Positions 1 through 5,456 of a stretch of 6,896 bases of DNA are shown piece after piece. Both the position numbers and the translations under genes were made by a program. Each line of letters starts with the position of its first letter. The stretch's first letter is position 1. The notes under the pieces are model-generated. The model saw only the letters and a program-made list of their open reading frames with translations, did no database searches and was not told where the DNA came from. Origin of the DNA: Chloroflexota bacterium (GTDB taxonomy: Bacteria > Chloroflexota > Anaerolineae > Anaerolineales > Villigracilaceae); assembly GCA_021796315.1 (NCBI GenBank), contig JAJYOH010000327.1:1-6896 (forward strand), given 5' to 3'.

Positions 1-481
1 GTTGAACGTTCAGCGGGAGCGTGTTGACAAAGGCATATTGGAATTGTTCAAAAGTCATCAGGTGCGGCAGGGTCCTGGGCGCGAAAGGCGTGATCATCGG
101 GAAGTTGGCTTTGAGAAATGACCAGGCTGCCGTGAAGACTCCCGCCGGAGGCGCAGAGTCGATGGCAACGCCCGCCGCACCCAGTCCACGGTTGATAAGG
201 ATTTGCGTGACCAGCCCGCCCATCGAATGTCCGATGATGACCGGCTTTTCGTCGAGCTTGTTGATGATGTTGGTGAAATGGTCAACGACTTTCGTCAGCG
301 TGAGTCTGCCAAGTTCCGAGTCGGGATGTTTCTTGCGGAGCATGTCCGGTGTGCCTTCGTGCGCGGGCCAGTCTGGAGCGAGGACTTTATAACCTTTGGC
401 TTCGAAATATTTTGTCCATTCTTCCCAGCACAGGGAATTCATGAACATGCCGTGAATAAATAAAACTGTTTTTGTACTCAT
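1..481 (-). CDS. Alpha/beta hydrolase, C-terminus cut by window edge
   Basis: This is a partial reading frame with 160 visible codons and no stop before the left edge. It begins MSTKTVLFIHGMFMNS, the usual start of a cytoplasmic alpha/beta-hydrolase: beta strand, then HGM as the oxyanion-hole loop (residues 10-12). GHSMGG at 84-89 is the nucleophile elbow with Ser86 as the likely catalytic serine. IDSAPPAGV (108-115) follows, as in the YdeN-like/AB_hydrolase_6 type. The acid and histidine of the triad would lie outside the window. No signal peptide is seen. GGAG at 487-490 lies 5 nt before the ATG. The gene follows the MFS transporter on the same strand, 136 nt downstream, with a hairpin repeat in the gap, so co-transcription is uncertain. 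The substrate cannot be told; an esterase or carboxyl-ester hydrolase is the general expectation. Confidence 0.88.
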   Translation of the reverse strand, partial: MSTKTVLFIHGMFMNSLCWEEWTKYFEAKGYKVLAPDWPAHEGTPDMLRKKHPDSELGRLTLTKVVDHFTNIINKLDEKPVIIGHSMGGLVTQILINRGLGAAGVAIDSAPPAGVFTAAWSFLKANFPMITPFAPRTLPHLMTFEQFQYAFVNTLPLNVQ

Positions 482-514
482 CTTATCTCCTAACTATAAA
501 ATTATTTATTGATA

Positions 515-529
515 ATGCGTAAAGCGCAT
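515..529. repeat. Short inverted repeat upstream of the hydrolase
   Basis: ATGCG (515-519) and CGCAT (525-529) form a 5-bp inverted repeat with a 5-nt loop, in the AT-rich leader 34 nt before the hydrolase start. It may be an operator half-site pair or chance. No convincing -35/-10 pair was found beside it. Confidence 0.25.
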
Positions 530-547
530 CATAACATTATTACGTTG

Positions 548-608
548 TTGCGAGCGTTTTTTGCAAAGCAATCTCCAGTAAAGTTGAGATTGCCACGCTC
601 GCTCGCAA
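548..608. repeat. Dispersed-type hairpin repeat between MFS and hydrolase genes
   Basis: Two nested inverted repeats share one centre. The outer arms are TTGCGAGCG (548-556) and CGCTCGCAA (600-608), 9 bp perfect. The inner arms are CAATCTC (569-575) and GAGATTG (586-592), 7 bp, with a 10-nt loop. The GCGAGCG...GCAATCTC wording resembles a class of short non-coding repeats scattered through many bacterial genomes, including Chloroflexota; that identification is from memory. It starts 10 nt after the MFS stop codon, the usual position for such elements, and could stabilise or partly terminate the transcript. There is no T-run behind it, so it is not a textbook terminator. Confidence 0.7.
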
Positions 609-617
609 TGACAGACC

Positions 618-1961
618 TTATGCAGTTACCGGTTTGGGTATCGAACGCGGCGCGATCATCCATAGCATGAACAAAATCAGCCCACCGATAAAGAAAGGCA
701 CAGGCGCGCCAAACCATTGAAAGAGCGAACCGTAAAACAAAGGCGCGATGGCGTTGGCCGCACTATAGAACGCGGTTGAAACACCCAGCATTCCGCCGAC
801 TTCATTTTTGTTGGATGACTTTGTGATCAAACTATTGATGGCCGGATGCAGAACGCCGCCTCCCAGCGCGGCCGGGAAGCTTGCCGCCAATAACCAGATG
901 ATTCCAAACCAACCCTTCGCGGCCTCGTCCGGCAAATCCACTTTGATGGTTTGAGTTGAAACGCGGATGGCGCTTTGACCGGCCAGACTGTCCATCACTT
1001 TTGCCTGGTTGTACCACGGCACCGGGATGCGCGGCGTGAGCGACGTTCCGATCAAGCCGATGGCCAATGCGGAGACGCCCAGGATGACAAGCCAGCGGTC
1101 GCCGTTCTTCCGGGACCAACGACCGATGAGGCCGCCTTGAACGATCACAATAAAGATACCGGCCAGCGCGAACAAGCCTGCCGTGTCGGTGGCGTCCATG
1201 CCGAGGCGGGTCAGCGTGAATAATGAAAAGAGTTGTTCATAACCGCCGAAGGCAATTTGATAAAAGAACATCACCAGCAAAAGAAAGCCGATGGCCGGAC
1301 GTCCGAGGGCTTCGCGCATGGCTTGAAAATTGAACGGCGATTTGCGCGAGGCTGTCGCTGGTGCATCGTCAGTATGAGTTTCATGGAACCAGAAAGTCGT
1401 CAGCAGGATGGACGTCAGCGAGAAAAAAGCCGCGGTGAACGCGACCGTTCGATAGTCCCCGCCCGAAGCGGCCAGCACGATGTAAGCGATGATCGGCCCG
1501 AGGATGAATCCGACGCCGAAGGCCGCGCCGATGAGTCCGAGTCCCTGCGTGCGAGTCTTCTCGGTGGTGCTGTCTGTGATGGCGCTCTGCGCGGTGGACA
1601 GATTTGCGCCGGACAAACCATCGATGACGCGTGAAACGAATAACAGCCAGAGTGTGTTGGAAAAACCCAGCAGGATGAAACCTGCGAGCGTTCCAAGCTG
1701 GCTGATGATCAGAATGGGTTTACGCCCGAAGCGATCGGAGAGACGCCCGAGAATCGGCGCGCCGACGAATTGCATCATCGGGTAGGTGGCTTGCAAAATG
1801 CCGATGGTAAATGGCGTTGCGCCGAAGCGCGCCGCAAAGAGCGGCAGAAGCGGAATGATGATCGAGAGGCCGATCAGGTCAACGAGCACGATGACGATGA
1901 TGGGCAGGACACGTTTGAAGTCGAGTTTATCGGCTGGAATGATTGTTTCAGTTGTCGTCAT
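618..1961 (-). CDS. MFS transporter, DHA1/TetA-like drug-proton antiporter family
   Basis: This 447-residue inner-membrane protein has the length and hydrophobic pattern of a 12-helix major facilitator. Motif A, GRLSDRFGRKP, is at 72-82 in the loop between helices 2 and 3. A degenerate copy, GRWSRKNGDR (280-289), sits at the matching point of the second half. A motif-C-like stretch, GAAFGVGFILGP, is at 145-156, which points to the proton-driven efflux (antiporter) branch. RVIDGLSGAN (111-120) is the motif-B region. A hydrophilic stretch of about 40 residues (311-350) between predicted helices 9 and 10 is longer than usual and should face outward. No good Shine-Dalgarno is seen before the ATG, but no other start precedes helix 1. 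The gene lies 21 nt downstream of the small membrane protein, so the two are probably co-transcribed. The substrate is unknown; multidrug or tetracycline-type efflux is inference. Confidence 0.9.
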   Translation of the reverse strand: MTTTETIIPADKLDFKRVLPIIVIVLVDLIGLSIIIPLLPLFAARFGATPFTIGILQATYPMMQFVGAPILGRLSDRFGRKPILIISQLGTLAGFILLGFSNTLWLLFVSRVIDGLSGANLSTAQSAITDSTTEKTRTQGLGLIGAAFGVGFILGPIIAYIVLAASGGDYRTVAFTAAFFSLTSILLTTFWFHETHTDDAPATASRKSPFNFQAMREALGRPAIGFLLLVMFFYQIAFGGYEQLFSLFTLTRLGMDATDTAGLFALAGIFIVIVQGGLIGRWSRKNGDRWLVILGVSALAIGLIGTSLTPRIPVPWYNQAKVMDSLAGQSAIRVSTQTIKVDLPDEAAKGWFGIIWLLAASFPAALGGGVLHPAINSLITKSSNKNEVGGMLGVSTAFYSAANAIAPLFYGSLFQWFGAPVPFFIGGLILFMLWMIAPRSIPKPVTA

Positions 1962-1982
1962 GATCGATTCAAAAAGAGGGGA

Positions 1983-2378
1983 TTATCTTGCGCTTGCAGG
2001 CAGGAACGAAATACCGATGAAGACCAATACCAGCGTGCCGAGGATCACGAACAATGAATATTGGAAGCGAAGTTTATCGTTCAAATTCTTGAGGCGCGCA
2101 GAGACGTGGGAAAGCCCGGTGGCGATGAGCATTGTGATCATGTGCTCGATGCGAAAAAGTGGAAAGCCTTCAACTGCCAGACCATTCCAAATAAAATAGA
2201 TCAGGCCGAGCAGAACCTGCAGATCCATCAGGCCGCTGAAGCCGGAGGCGAGGCCGCGGTCCATGCCTTTGAAGGCCGAGTTGCCCGCCCAACCGATCGT
2301 GAATTTGATGATGGCAACGACCGCCACGACCACGATGACCCAGCGAACCAGCGAGTGGACCATGAGAAGAATGTCCAT
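1983..2378 (-). CDS. Four-helix membrane protein of unknown function
   Basis: This is a 131-residue protein with four hydrophobic segments at about 5-26, 48-66, 76-92 and 107-127. I do not recognise a named family with certainty. The opening HSLVRW (8-13) and the histidines His79 (RIEH) and His91 (GLSH) within or beside helices resemble small Bacteroidota/Chloroflexota membrane proteins that databases often label cytochrome-B-like. Heme binding is speculation. GGAG (2387-2390) is 8 nt before the ATG and supports this start; a second Met at residue 6 has no such site. It is the first gene of the minus-strand group, with the MFS transporter 21 nt downstream, so it may be part of the same transport or membrane-stress unit. 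Confidence 0.75.
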   Translation of the reverse strand: MDILLMVHSLVRWVIVVVAVVAIIKFTIGWAGNSAFKGMDRGLASGFSGLMDLQVLLGLIYFIWNGLAVEGFPLFRIEHMITMLIATGLSHVSARLKNLNDKLRFQYSLFVILGTLVLVFIGISFLPASAR

Positions 2379-2443
2379 AAAATAATCTCCTTATTGTTTA
2401 TAGAATTATTATGCGGAATGGTAGCACAATTTTATTTCTCGTG

Positions 2444-2449
2444 TAGAAT
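2444..2449 (+). promoter_or_regulatory. Possible -10 box for the enoyl-CoA hydratase gene
   Basis: TAGAAT (2444-2449) differs from the sigma-70 -10 consensus at one base and faces the hydratase gene. No recognisable -35 hexamer lies 16-18 nt upstream, so this is a weak call. Transcription from here would place the whole inverted-repeat element in the 5' leader. Confidence 0.25.
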
Positions 2450-2464
2450 CACAGAAAATGTCAT

Positions 2465-2573
2465 TGCCTGCACTGAGCCGCAGGCACACGTGCGAGGAGG
2501 GTGGTCTCGATATGGCGGCGGTGATTGAGTAAGCCGAAGGCTGTATCGAAATCCCGCCGCCTACTCGACCACC
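2465..2573. repeat. Compound inverted-repeat element in the leader of the hydratase gene
   Basis: A hairpin TGCCTGC (2465-2471)/GCAGGCA (2480-2486) is followed by a nested palindrome. Its outer arms are GGTGGTC (2500-2506) and GACCACC (2567-2573). Its inner arms are GGCGGCGG (2514-2521) and CCGCCGCC (2554-2561). A tip hairpin AGCC (2532-2535)/GGCT (2539-2542) sits inside. TCGATA (2507-2512) can pair instead with TATCGA (2544-2549), giving an alternative fold. The composition is more GC-rich than the surrounding AT-rich leader. The wording resembles a family of dispersed intergenic repeats (from memory). It ends 16 nt before the GGAGG ribosome binding site, so it could affect translation of the next gene. 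Confidence 0.65.
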
Positions 2574-2599
2574 GATGCGCTCATCGAATGGAGGATGTT

Positions 2600-3373
2600 A
2601 TGTCATACGAAATGATCCTGACCGAAACACGCGGAAGAGTTGGATTGATCACGCTCAATCGTCCGCAGGCGTTGAACGCGCTCAATAATCAATTAGTGAG
2701 CGAGTTGATGGATGCGCTCGAAACCTACGACAATGATGACAACATCGGTGCGATGGCGCTTACCGGCAGCGAGAAGGCTTTCGCGGCGGGCGCGGACATC
2801 AAAGAGATGGCCGATAAATCCATGCAGCAAATGATGGACGGCGATTCCATCGCCGTCTTCAGCAAAATTCTATCCATTCGCAAGCCGGTTATCGCGGCGG
2901 TTTCGGGATATGCGTTGGGCGGCGGATGCGAGGTTGCCATGTCTTGCGACATGATCGTCGCTTCGGAATCTGCAAAGTTTGGTCAGCCGGAGATCACGAT
3001 TGGAGTCATTCCCGGTGCGGGCGGGACCCAACGCCTGACGCGGGCGGTGGGCAAGGCGCTTGCCATGGAAATGATCCTCAATAATCGAACGCTGTCGGCG
3101 CAGGAAGCATATCAATTTGGCCTCGTCAACCGCGTGGTCCCGAAGGAAAGTTATCTCGACGAAGCGATAAAACTCGCAGATGAAATTGCATCGCGTGCGC
3201 CGCTTGCGGTACGCGCCGCGAAGAAGATGGTCAACCAGGCTTATGAACTTGCATTGACGGACGCCATCCATGCCGAGCGTCGGGAATTTTATAATTTGTT
3301 CGCGACCGAGGATCAAAAGGAAGGCATGCAGGCCTTCATCGAAAAACGAAAACCGGAATGGAAGGGGAAGTGA
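2600..3373 (+). CDS. Enoyl-CoA hydratase (crotonase family)
   Basis: This 257-residue cytoplasmic enzyme is the full usual length for a single-domain crotonase. It would add water to trans-2-enoyl-CoA to give 3-hydroxyacyl-CoA in fatty-acid or amino-acid degradation. FAAGADIKEM (61-70) supplies one oxyanion-hole amide (Ala65), and GYALGGGCEVA (103-113) supplies the other (Gly108). Both catalytic acids of true hydratases are present: Glu111 and Glu131 (in GQPEITIGVIPGAGGTQRL). This argues against an isomerase or a decarboxylase. The start is set by GGAGG (2590-2594) 5 nt before ATG and by the family-typical MSYEMILTETRGRVGLITLN. The frame stays open upstream to 2525, but that part is the repeat element. 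The next gene on the strand is the AAC(3)-like protein, 59 nt downstream. Substrate chain length cannot be told. Confidence 0.93.
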   Translation: MSYEMILTETRGRVGLITLNRPQALNALNNQLVSELMDALETYDNDDNIGAMALTGSEKAFAAGADIKEMADKSMQQMMDGDSIAVFSKILSIRKPVIAAVSGYALGGGCEVAMSCDMIVASESAKFGQPEITIGVIPGAGGTQRLTRAVGKALAMEMILNNRTLSAQEAYQFGLVNRVVPKESYLDEAIKLADEIASRAPLAVRAAKKMVNQAYELALTDAIHAERREFYNLFATEDQKEGMQAFIEKRKPEWKGK

Positions 3374-3375
3374 AT

Positions 3376-3424
3376 AGTAATCAGTAATCAGTAATCAGTA
3401 ATCAGTGGTCGGTATTCAGTGAAT
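3376..3424. repeat. Heptamer tandem repeat AGTAATC
   Basis: There are four perfect head-to-tail copies of AGTAATC (3376-3403), then three decayed ones (AGTGGTC, GGTATTC, AGTGAAT) to 3424. The array fills nearly all of the 59-nt gap between the hydratase stop and the next start. Seven is not a multiple of three, but the array lies outside both genes. Copy-number change would therefore alter spacing, not frame. Confidence 0.9.
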
Positions 3425-3432
3425 AGGTAACG

Positions 3433-4224
3433 ATGCTGAGTTATGACGATCTCCGATCAAGCCTGAATGAACTGGATTTGAAAAATAATCCGGTCATTGC
3501 TCATGCATCCTTGAAATCATTTGGCAACGTTGACGGCGGCGCGCAAACCTTATTGCGCGCCGTCCTTGATTCGGTCGGCGCGCTGGTCATGCCGGCCTTT
3601 ACTTACAAAACGATGATCACGCCAAGTGTCGGGCCGCCGAACAATGGGATCATTTATGGGGATGATCAAAATTCAAATGCGATGGCCGAACCGTTTACTC
3701 CGAATATGCCCTGCGACAAAATGATGGGCATCCTGCCTGAGACGTTGAGGCGGCTTCCGTTTACAAAGCGGACCAGCCACCCGATCCAATCTTTTGCAGG
3801 CGTGCGCGCCGACAAATTCCTTGCCGCGCAGACTTTGCAAAATCCGCTTGGAGCAATTGAAGCGCTGGCCGAATCAGATGGTTGGGTCTTGCTGCTGGGC
3901 GTGGATCACACCGTCAATACCAGCATTCATTTTGCCGAGAAGTTGGCAGGCCGCAAACAATTTACGCGCTGGGCATTAATGCCAACAAGTATTGTCGAGT
4001 GTCCCGGCTTCCCCGGCGATTCGTCCGGGTTCGATGCGATCGCGCCGGATATTGAAAAAGATGTTCGACGTGTGCAAGTTGGGGATGCAATCGTGCAGGC
4101 CATCTCTTTGAAAACGTTGTTCCTGGCTGTCATCCAAAAAATAAATAGAGACCCGCTGGCGTTGCTTTGTCAGCGGGATGATTGCGAACGATGTATGGCA
4201 GTTCGAGAAGCGGTTTTTGGATAA
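3433..4224 (+). CDS. AAC(3)-family N-acetyltransferase (Antibiotic_NAT fold)
   Basis: This 263-residue cytoplasmic protein belongs to the aminoglycoside 3-N-acetyltransferase/YokD family, which moves an acetyl group from acetyl-CoA to an amine. The hallmarks are in order: HASLKSFGNVDGGAQTLLRA (24-43), LVMPAFTY (51-58), EPFTPNMPCDKMMG (86-99), RTSHPIQSFAGVRAD (113-127) and LLLGVDHTVNTSIHFAE (153-169). His166 and Glu169 occupy the conserved NTsxHxaE catalytic motif. The C-terminus carries three cysteines, C-x4-C-x2-C (246, 251, 254). Many family members are chromosomal housekeeping proteins with no role in resistance, so aminoglycoside modification is only one possibility. The start has a weak site (AGGT, 3424-3427). 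It ends 2 nt from the convergent kinase gene and has no terminator of its own. Confidence 0.87.
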   Translation: MLSYDDLRSSLNELDLKNNPVIAHASLKSFGNVDGGAQTLLRAVLDSVGALVMPAFTYKTMITPSVGPPNNGIIYGDDQNSNAMAEPFTPNMPCDKMMGILPETLRRLPFTKRTSHPIQSFAGVRADKFLAAQTLQNPLGAIEALAESDGWVLLLGVDHTVNTSIHFAEKLAGRKQFTRWALMPTSIVECPGFPGDSSGFDAIAPDIEKDVRRVQVGDAIVQAISLKTLFLAVIQKINRDPLALLCQRDDCERCMAVREAVFG

Positions 4225-4226
4225 TC

Positions 4227-4928
4227 CTAAAACACGAACAATCCAACGATGACCGCTGCCAGTGTGACCGTGATATTGTCCACGTCTTTGTGCGGCAGGG
4301 ATTCCACGGCTGTTCCAACCAGCGTGACAATCGTGATCGGCAAAAGATAACTTGCAAATGATTTCGTGAAAACCCCAACCGAAACATAAATAAAGAGAAT
4401 CAACGCGGTCAACAACCAGCCGCCGACGAAAACGCTGGCAGAACCGGCGATGGATTTTTCCGCGCTCCACGCCAGTTTGGGCGAAGCGACGCGGCGTCCG
4501 ACGATGTCGGCCAGGCCGTCGCCGCCGCACATCAACATCAGGGCGGTCATCCCGACCGGGGAATTTTTCCAAAAGACGAGCGTCAGAACAACGAACGCGA
4601 TTCCATAATAAAGCGGACCGCGTAATATTTCACGCGGATTCCCCGTGCGTGACATGGCTTGCACGGCGGCTTCATCTTTCATCACGCCCAAACCGACCAG
4701 CGCAAATTGCGCGGCGATCATAAATGGCACGAGCGCTGCCAGCCAGCGGGATTCGGGTGTGTTCGGATATAACAGCCAGCACAACACAAAGATCGGGCCG
4801 GTCCCGATGTGGATCAACTTACGGCTTAGGCGCGGCTCGATCCAGCCGCGCTGGGCGAAGAAGTCCATCAGGCGCAGGAAGCCGAGAGCGACGGCAAAGG
4901 TGATGATGGTGGCGATGAATTCATTCAT
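4227..4928 (-). CDS. Phytol/dolichol kinase-family integral membrane protein
   Basis: This 233-residue protein has about six to seven membrane segments. It belongs to the CTP-dependent polyprenol kinase group (plant VTE5 phytol kinase, yeast Sec59), related to CDP-diglyceride synthases. Visible signatures are RKLIHIGTGP (36-45), GDGLADIVGRR (136-146), EKSIAGSASVF (157-167, the K-S-x-x-G-S element) and ESLPHKDVDNIT (209-220), with acidic residues expected to bind the metal-nucleotide. It would phosphorylate an isoprenoid alcohol at the membrane. The exact alcohol (phytol, geranylgeraniol, farnesol, longer polyprenol) cannot be read from the sequence. The start MNEF at 4928 has GGAG 7 nt upstream. 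A longer open frame to 5012 runs through the terminator hairpin and lacks a sensible N-terminus. The gene converges on the AAC(3)-like gene. Confidence 0.87.
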   Translation of the reverse strand: MNEFIATIITFAVALGFLRLMDFFAQRGWIEPRLSRKLIHIGTGPIFVLCWLLYPNTPESRWLAALVPFMIAAQFALVGLGVMKDEAAVQAMSRTGNPREILRGPLYYGIAFVVLTLVFWKNSPVGMTALMLMCGGDGLADIVGRRVASPKLAWSAEKSIAGSASVFVGGWLLTALILFIYVSVGVFTKSFASYLLPITIVTLVGTAVESLPHKDVDNITVTLAAVIVGLFVF

Positions 4929-4975
4929 TATGAATCTCCAAAGAGGGGTTGATTGTTGAAACCCCAGTTTAAACA

Positions 4976-5004
4976 AAAAGACGCTCTGTTCGAGAGCGTC
5001 TTTT
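4976..5004 (-). terminator. Strong rho-independent terminator, possibly bidirectional
   Basis: This is a 12-bp perfect stem, AAAAGACGCTCT (4976-4987) with AGAGCGTCTTTT (4993-5004), and a 5-nt loop GTTCG. Read on the minus strand, the stem runs into TTTTTGTTT, a good U-tract. It would stop transcripts coming from the SRPBCC/MFS remnant and toxin-antitoxin operon before the kinase gene. The plus strand also has a TTTT run at the stem base, so it may work both ways. Confidence 0.85.
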
Positions 5005-5032
5005 GGATTCAAAAAATAATATTAGGCGATGG

Positions 5033-5050
5033 CTCGCAAAATTTTGCGAG
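5033..5050. repeat. 18-bp perfect palindrome after the gene remnant
   Basis: CTCGCAAAATTTTGCGAG is self-complementary over all 18 bases. It starts 6 nt past the stop codon of the MFS remnant, on the minus strand. On the plus strand it is followed by ACTTTTTATT, so it resembles a terminator for plus-strand transcription, although no plus-strand gene ends here. A dyad-symmetric protein binding site is the alternative. Confidence 0.6.
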
Positions 5051-5055
5051 ACTTT

Positions 5056-5326
5056 TTATTCGATGAACGTATTTGAAGCAGTCTGGGCGCTGGTGTTGGG
5101 CGGATAGAATAAGCCGCCGCCGAAACCCACCAATCCCAGACCGATGGCGATCTGCCAGTAGGGCATGGCTGGTGTGATGCGCGTGAACCAGACCAGAGCC
5201 GCGCCTTGAATCAATAATCCAATTGTGGCAGGGATGCGTGCACCGATTTTGTCTGCGATGTTGCCGCCCCATGGAGCCGCGATGGATGTCATAATGGGCA
5301 GCGGAATGAGCAGAAGCGCGGCCTTC
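5056..5326 (-). pseudogene. Internal fragment of a DHA2-type MFS transporter
   Basis: From about codon SPKAALLLIPLP onward, the frame ending at 5056 reads as a piece of a 14-helix EmrB/QacA-type transporter. It has a hydrophobic helix, the loop PWGGNIADKIGARIP (equivalent to a motif-A repeat, G-x-x-A-D-x-x-G), another helix GLLIQGAALVWF, and the helix GLGLVGFGGGLFYPPNTSA. In intact proteins this last segment is followed by a further hundred or so residues and preceded by several hundred; here both are absent. The frame stops after NTSAQTASNTFIE. The upstream part of this frame (back to an ATG at 5445) has no transporter character, because it is the SRPBCC gene read out of frame. It is therefore a non-functional remnant of about 90 codons. 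No other MFS piece in this window joins onto it. Confidence 0.8.
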
Positions 5327-5449
5327 GGGGACGATGGAGAGCGTCTGCGCGTCCCACCACAAAGCATAGTTCGCCGGCTCTGAGAGAAAATTCCAAACTC
5401 GTTCGATGGGTGCGTTGACTTTGGCGATTGGGCAGATATTAACACTCAT
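5321..5449 (-). pseudogene. N-terminal fragment of an SRPBCC (polyketide cyclase/START-like) gene
   Basis: The frame starting at 5449 gives MSVNICPIAKVNAPIERVW, then FLSEPANYALWWDAQ and TLSIVPEG. This is the typical first strand, helix and second strand of an SRPBCC ligand-binding protein (V-x-A-P-x-E-x-V-W and WW-D elements). Family members run to about 140-150 residues. Here the match ends at residue 43, and the frame then continues as low-complexity His/Arg-rich nonsense to a stop at 5009, because it reads the MFS fragment in the wrong frame. The start follows the PIN-toxin stop by 7 nt and has AGGT upstream, so this stub is still likely transcribed and translated from the toxin-antitoxin operon as a 146-residue chimera. 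Function is very unlikely. Confidence 0.75.
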
Positions 5450-5456
5450 AAGCGAC

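Noticed and set aside
2379..2443. Sigma-70 promoter for the four-helix membrane protein gene
   Set aside because: TTGTGC-like and TATAAA-like hexamers are present on the minus strand, but their spacing is 21 nt, and no other pairing was convincing.
2525..2599. Upstream extension of the enoyl-CoA hydratase by 25 residues
   Set aside because: The extension is the palindromic repeat element read as protein (MSKPKAVSKSRRLLDHRC). GGAGG and the family-typical N-terminus both place the start at 2600.
2870..3316. 148-residue minus-strand open frame
   Set aside because: It is antisense to the well-supported enoyl-CoA hydratase and has no recognisable motif.
3376..3424. CRISPR array
   Set aside because: The unit is 7 bp with no spacers, so it is a simple tandem repeat.
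3976..4572. 198-residue minus-strand open frame
   Set aside because: It runs across the convergent ends of the acetyltransferase and kinase genes, with Arg/His-rich composition typical of an out-of-frame shadow.
4929..5012. Longer start for the phytol-kinase-like gene
   Set aside because: The extension is encoded by the terminator hairpin and has no ribosome binding site of note. MNEF at 4928 has GGAG at good spacing.
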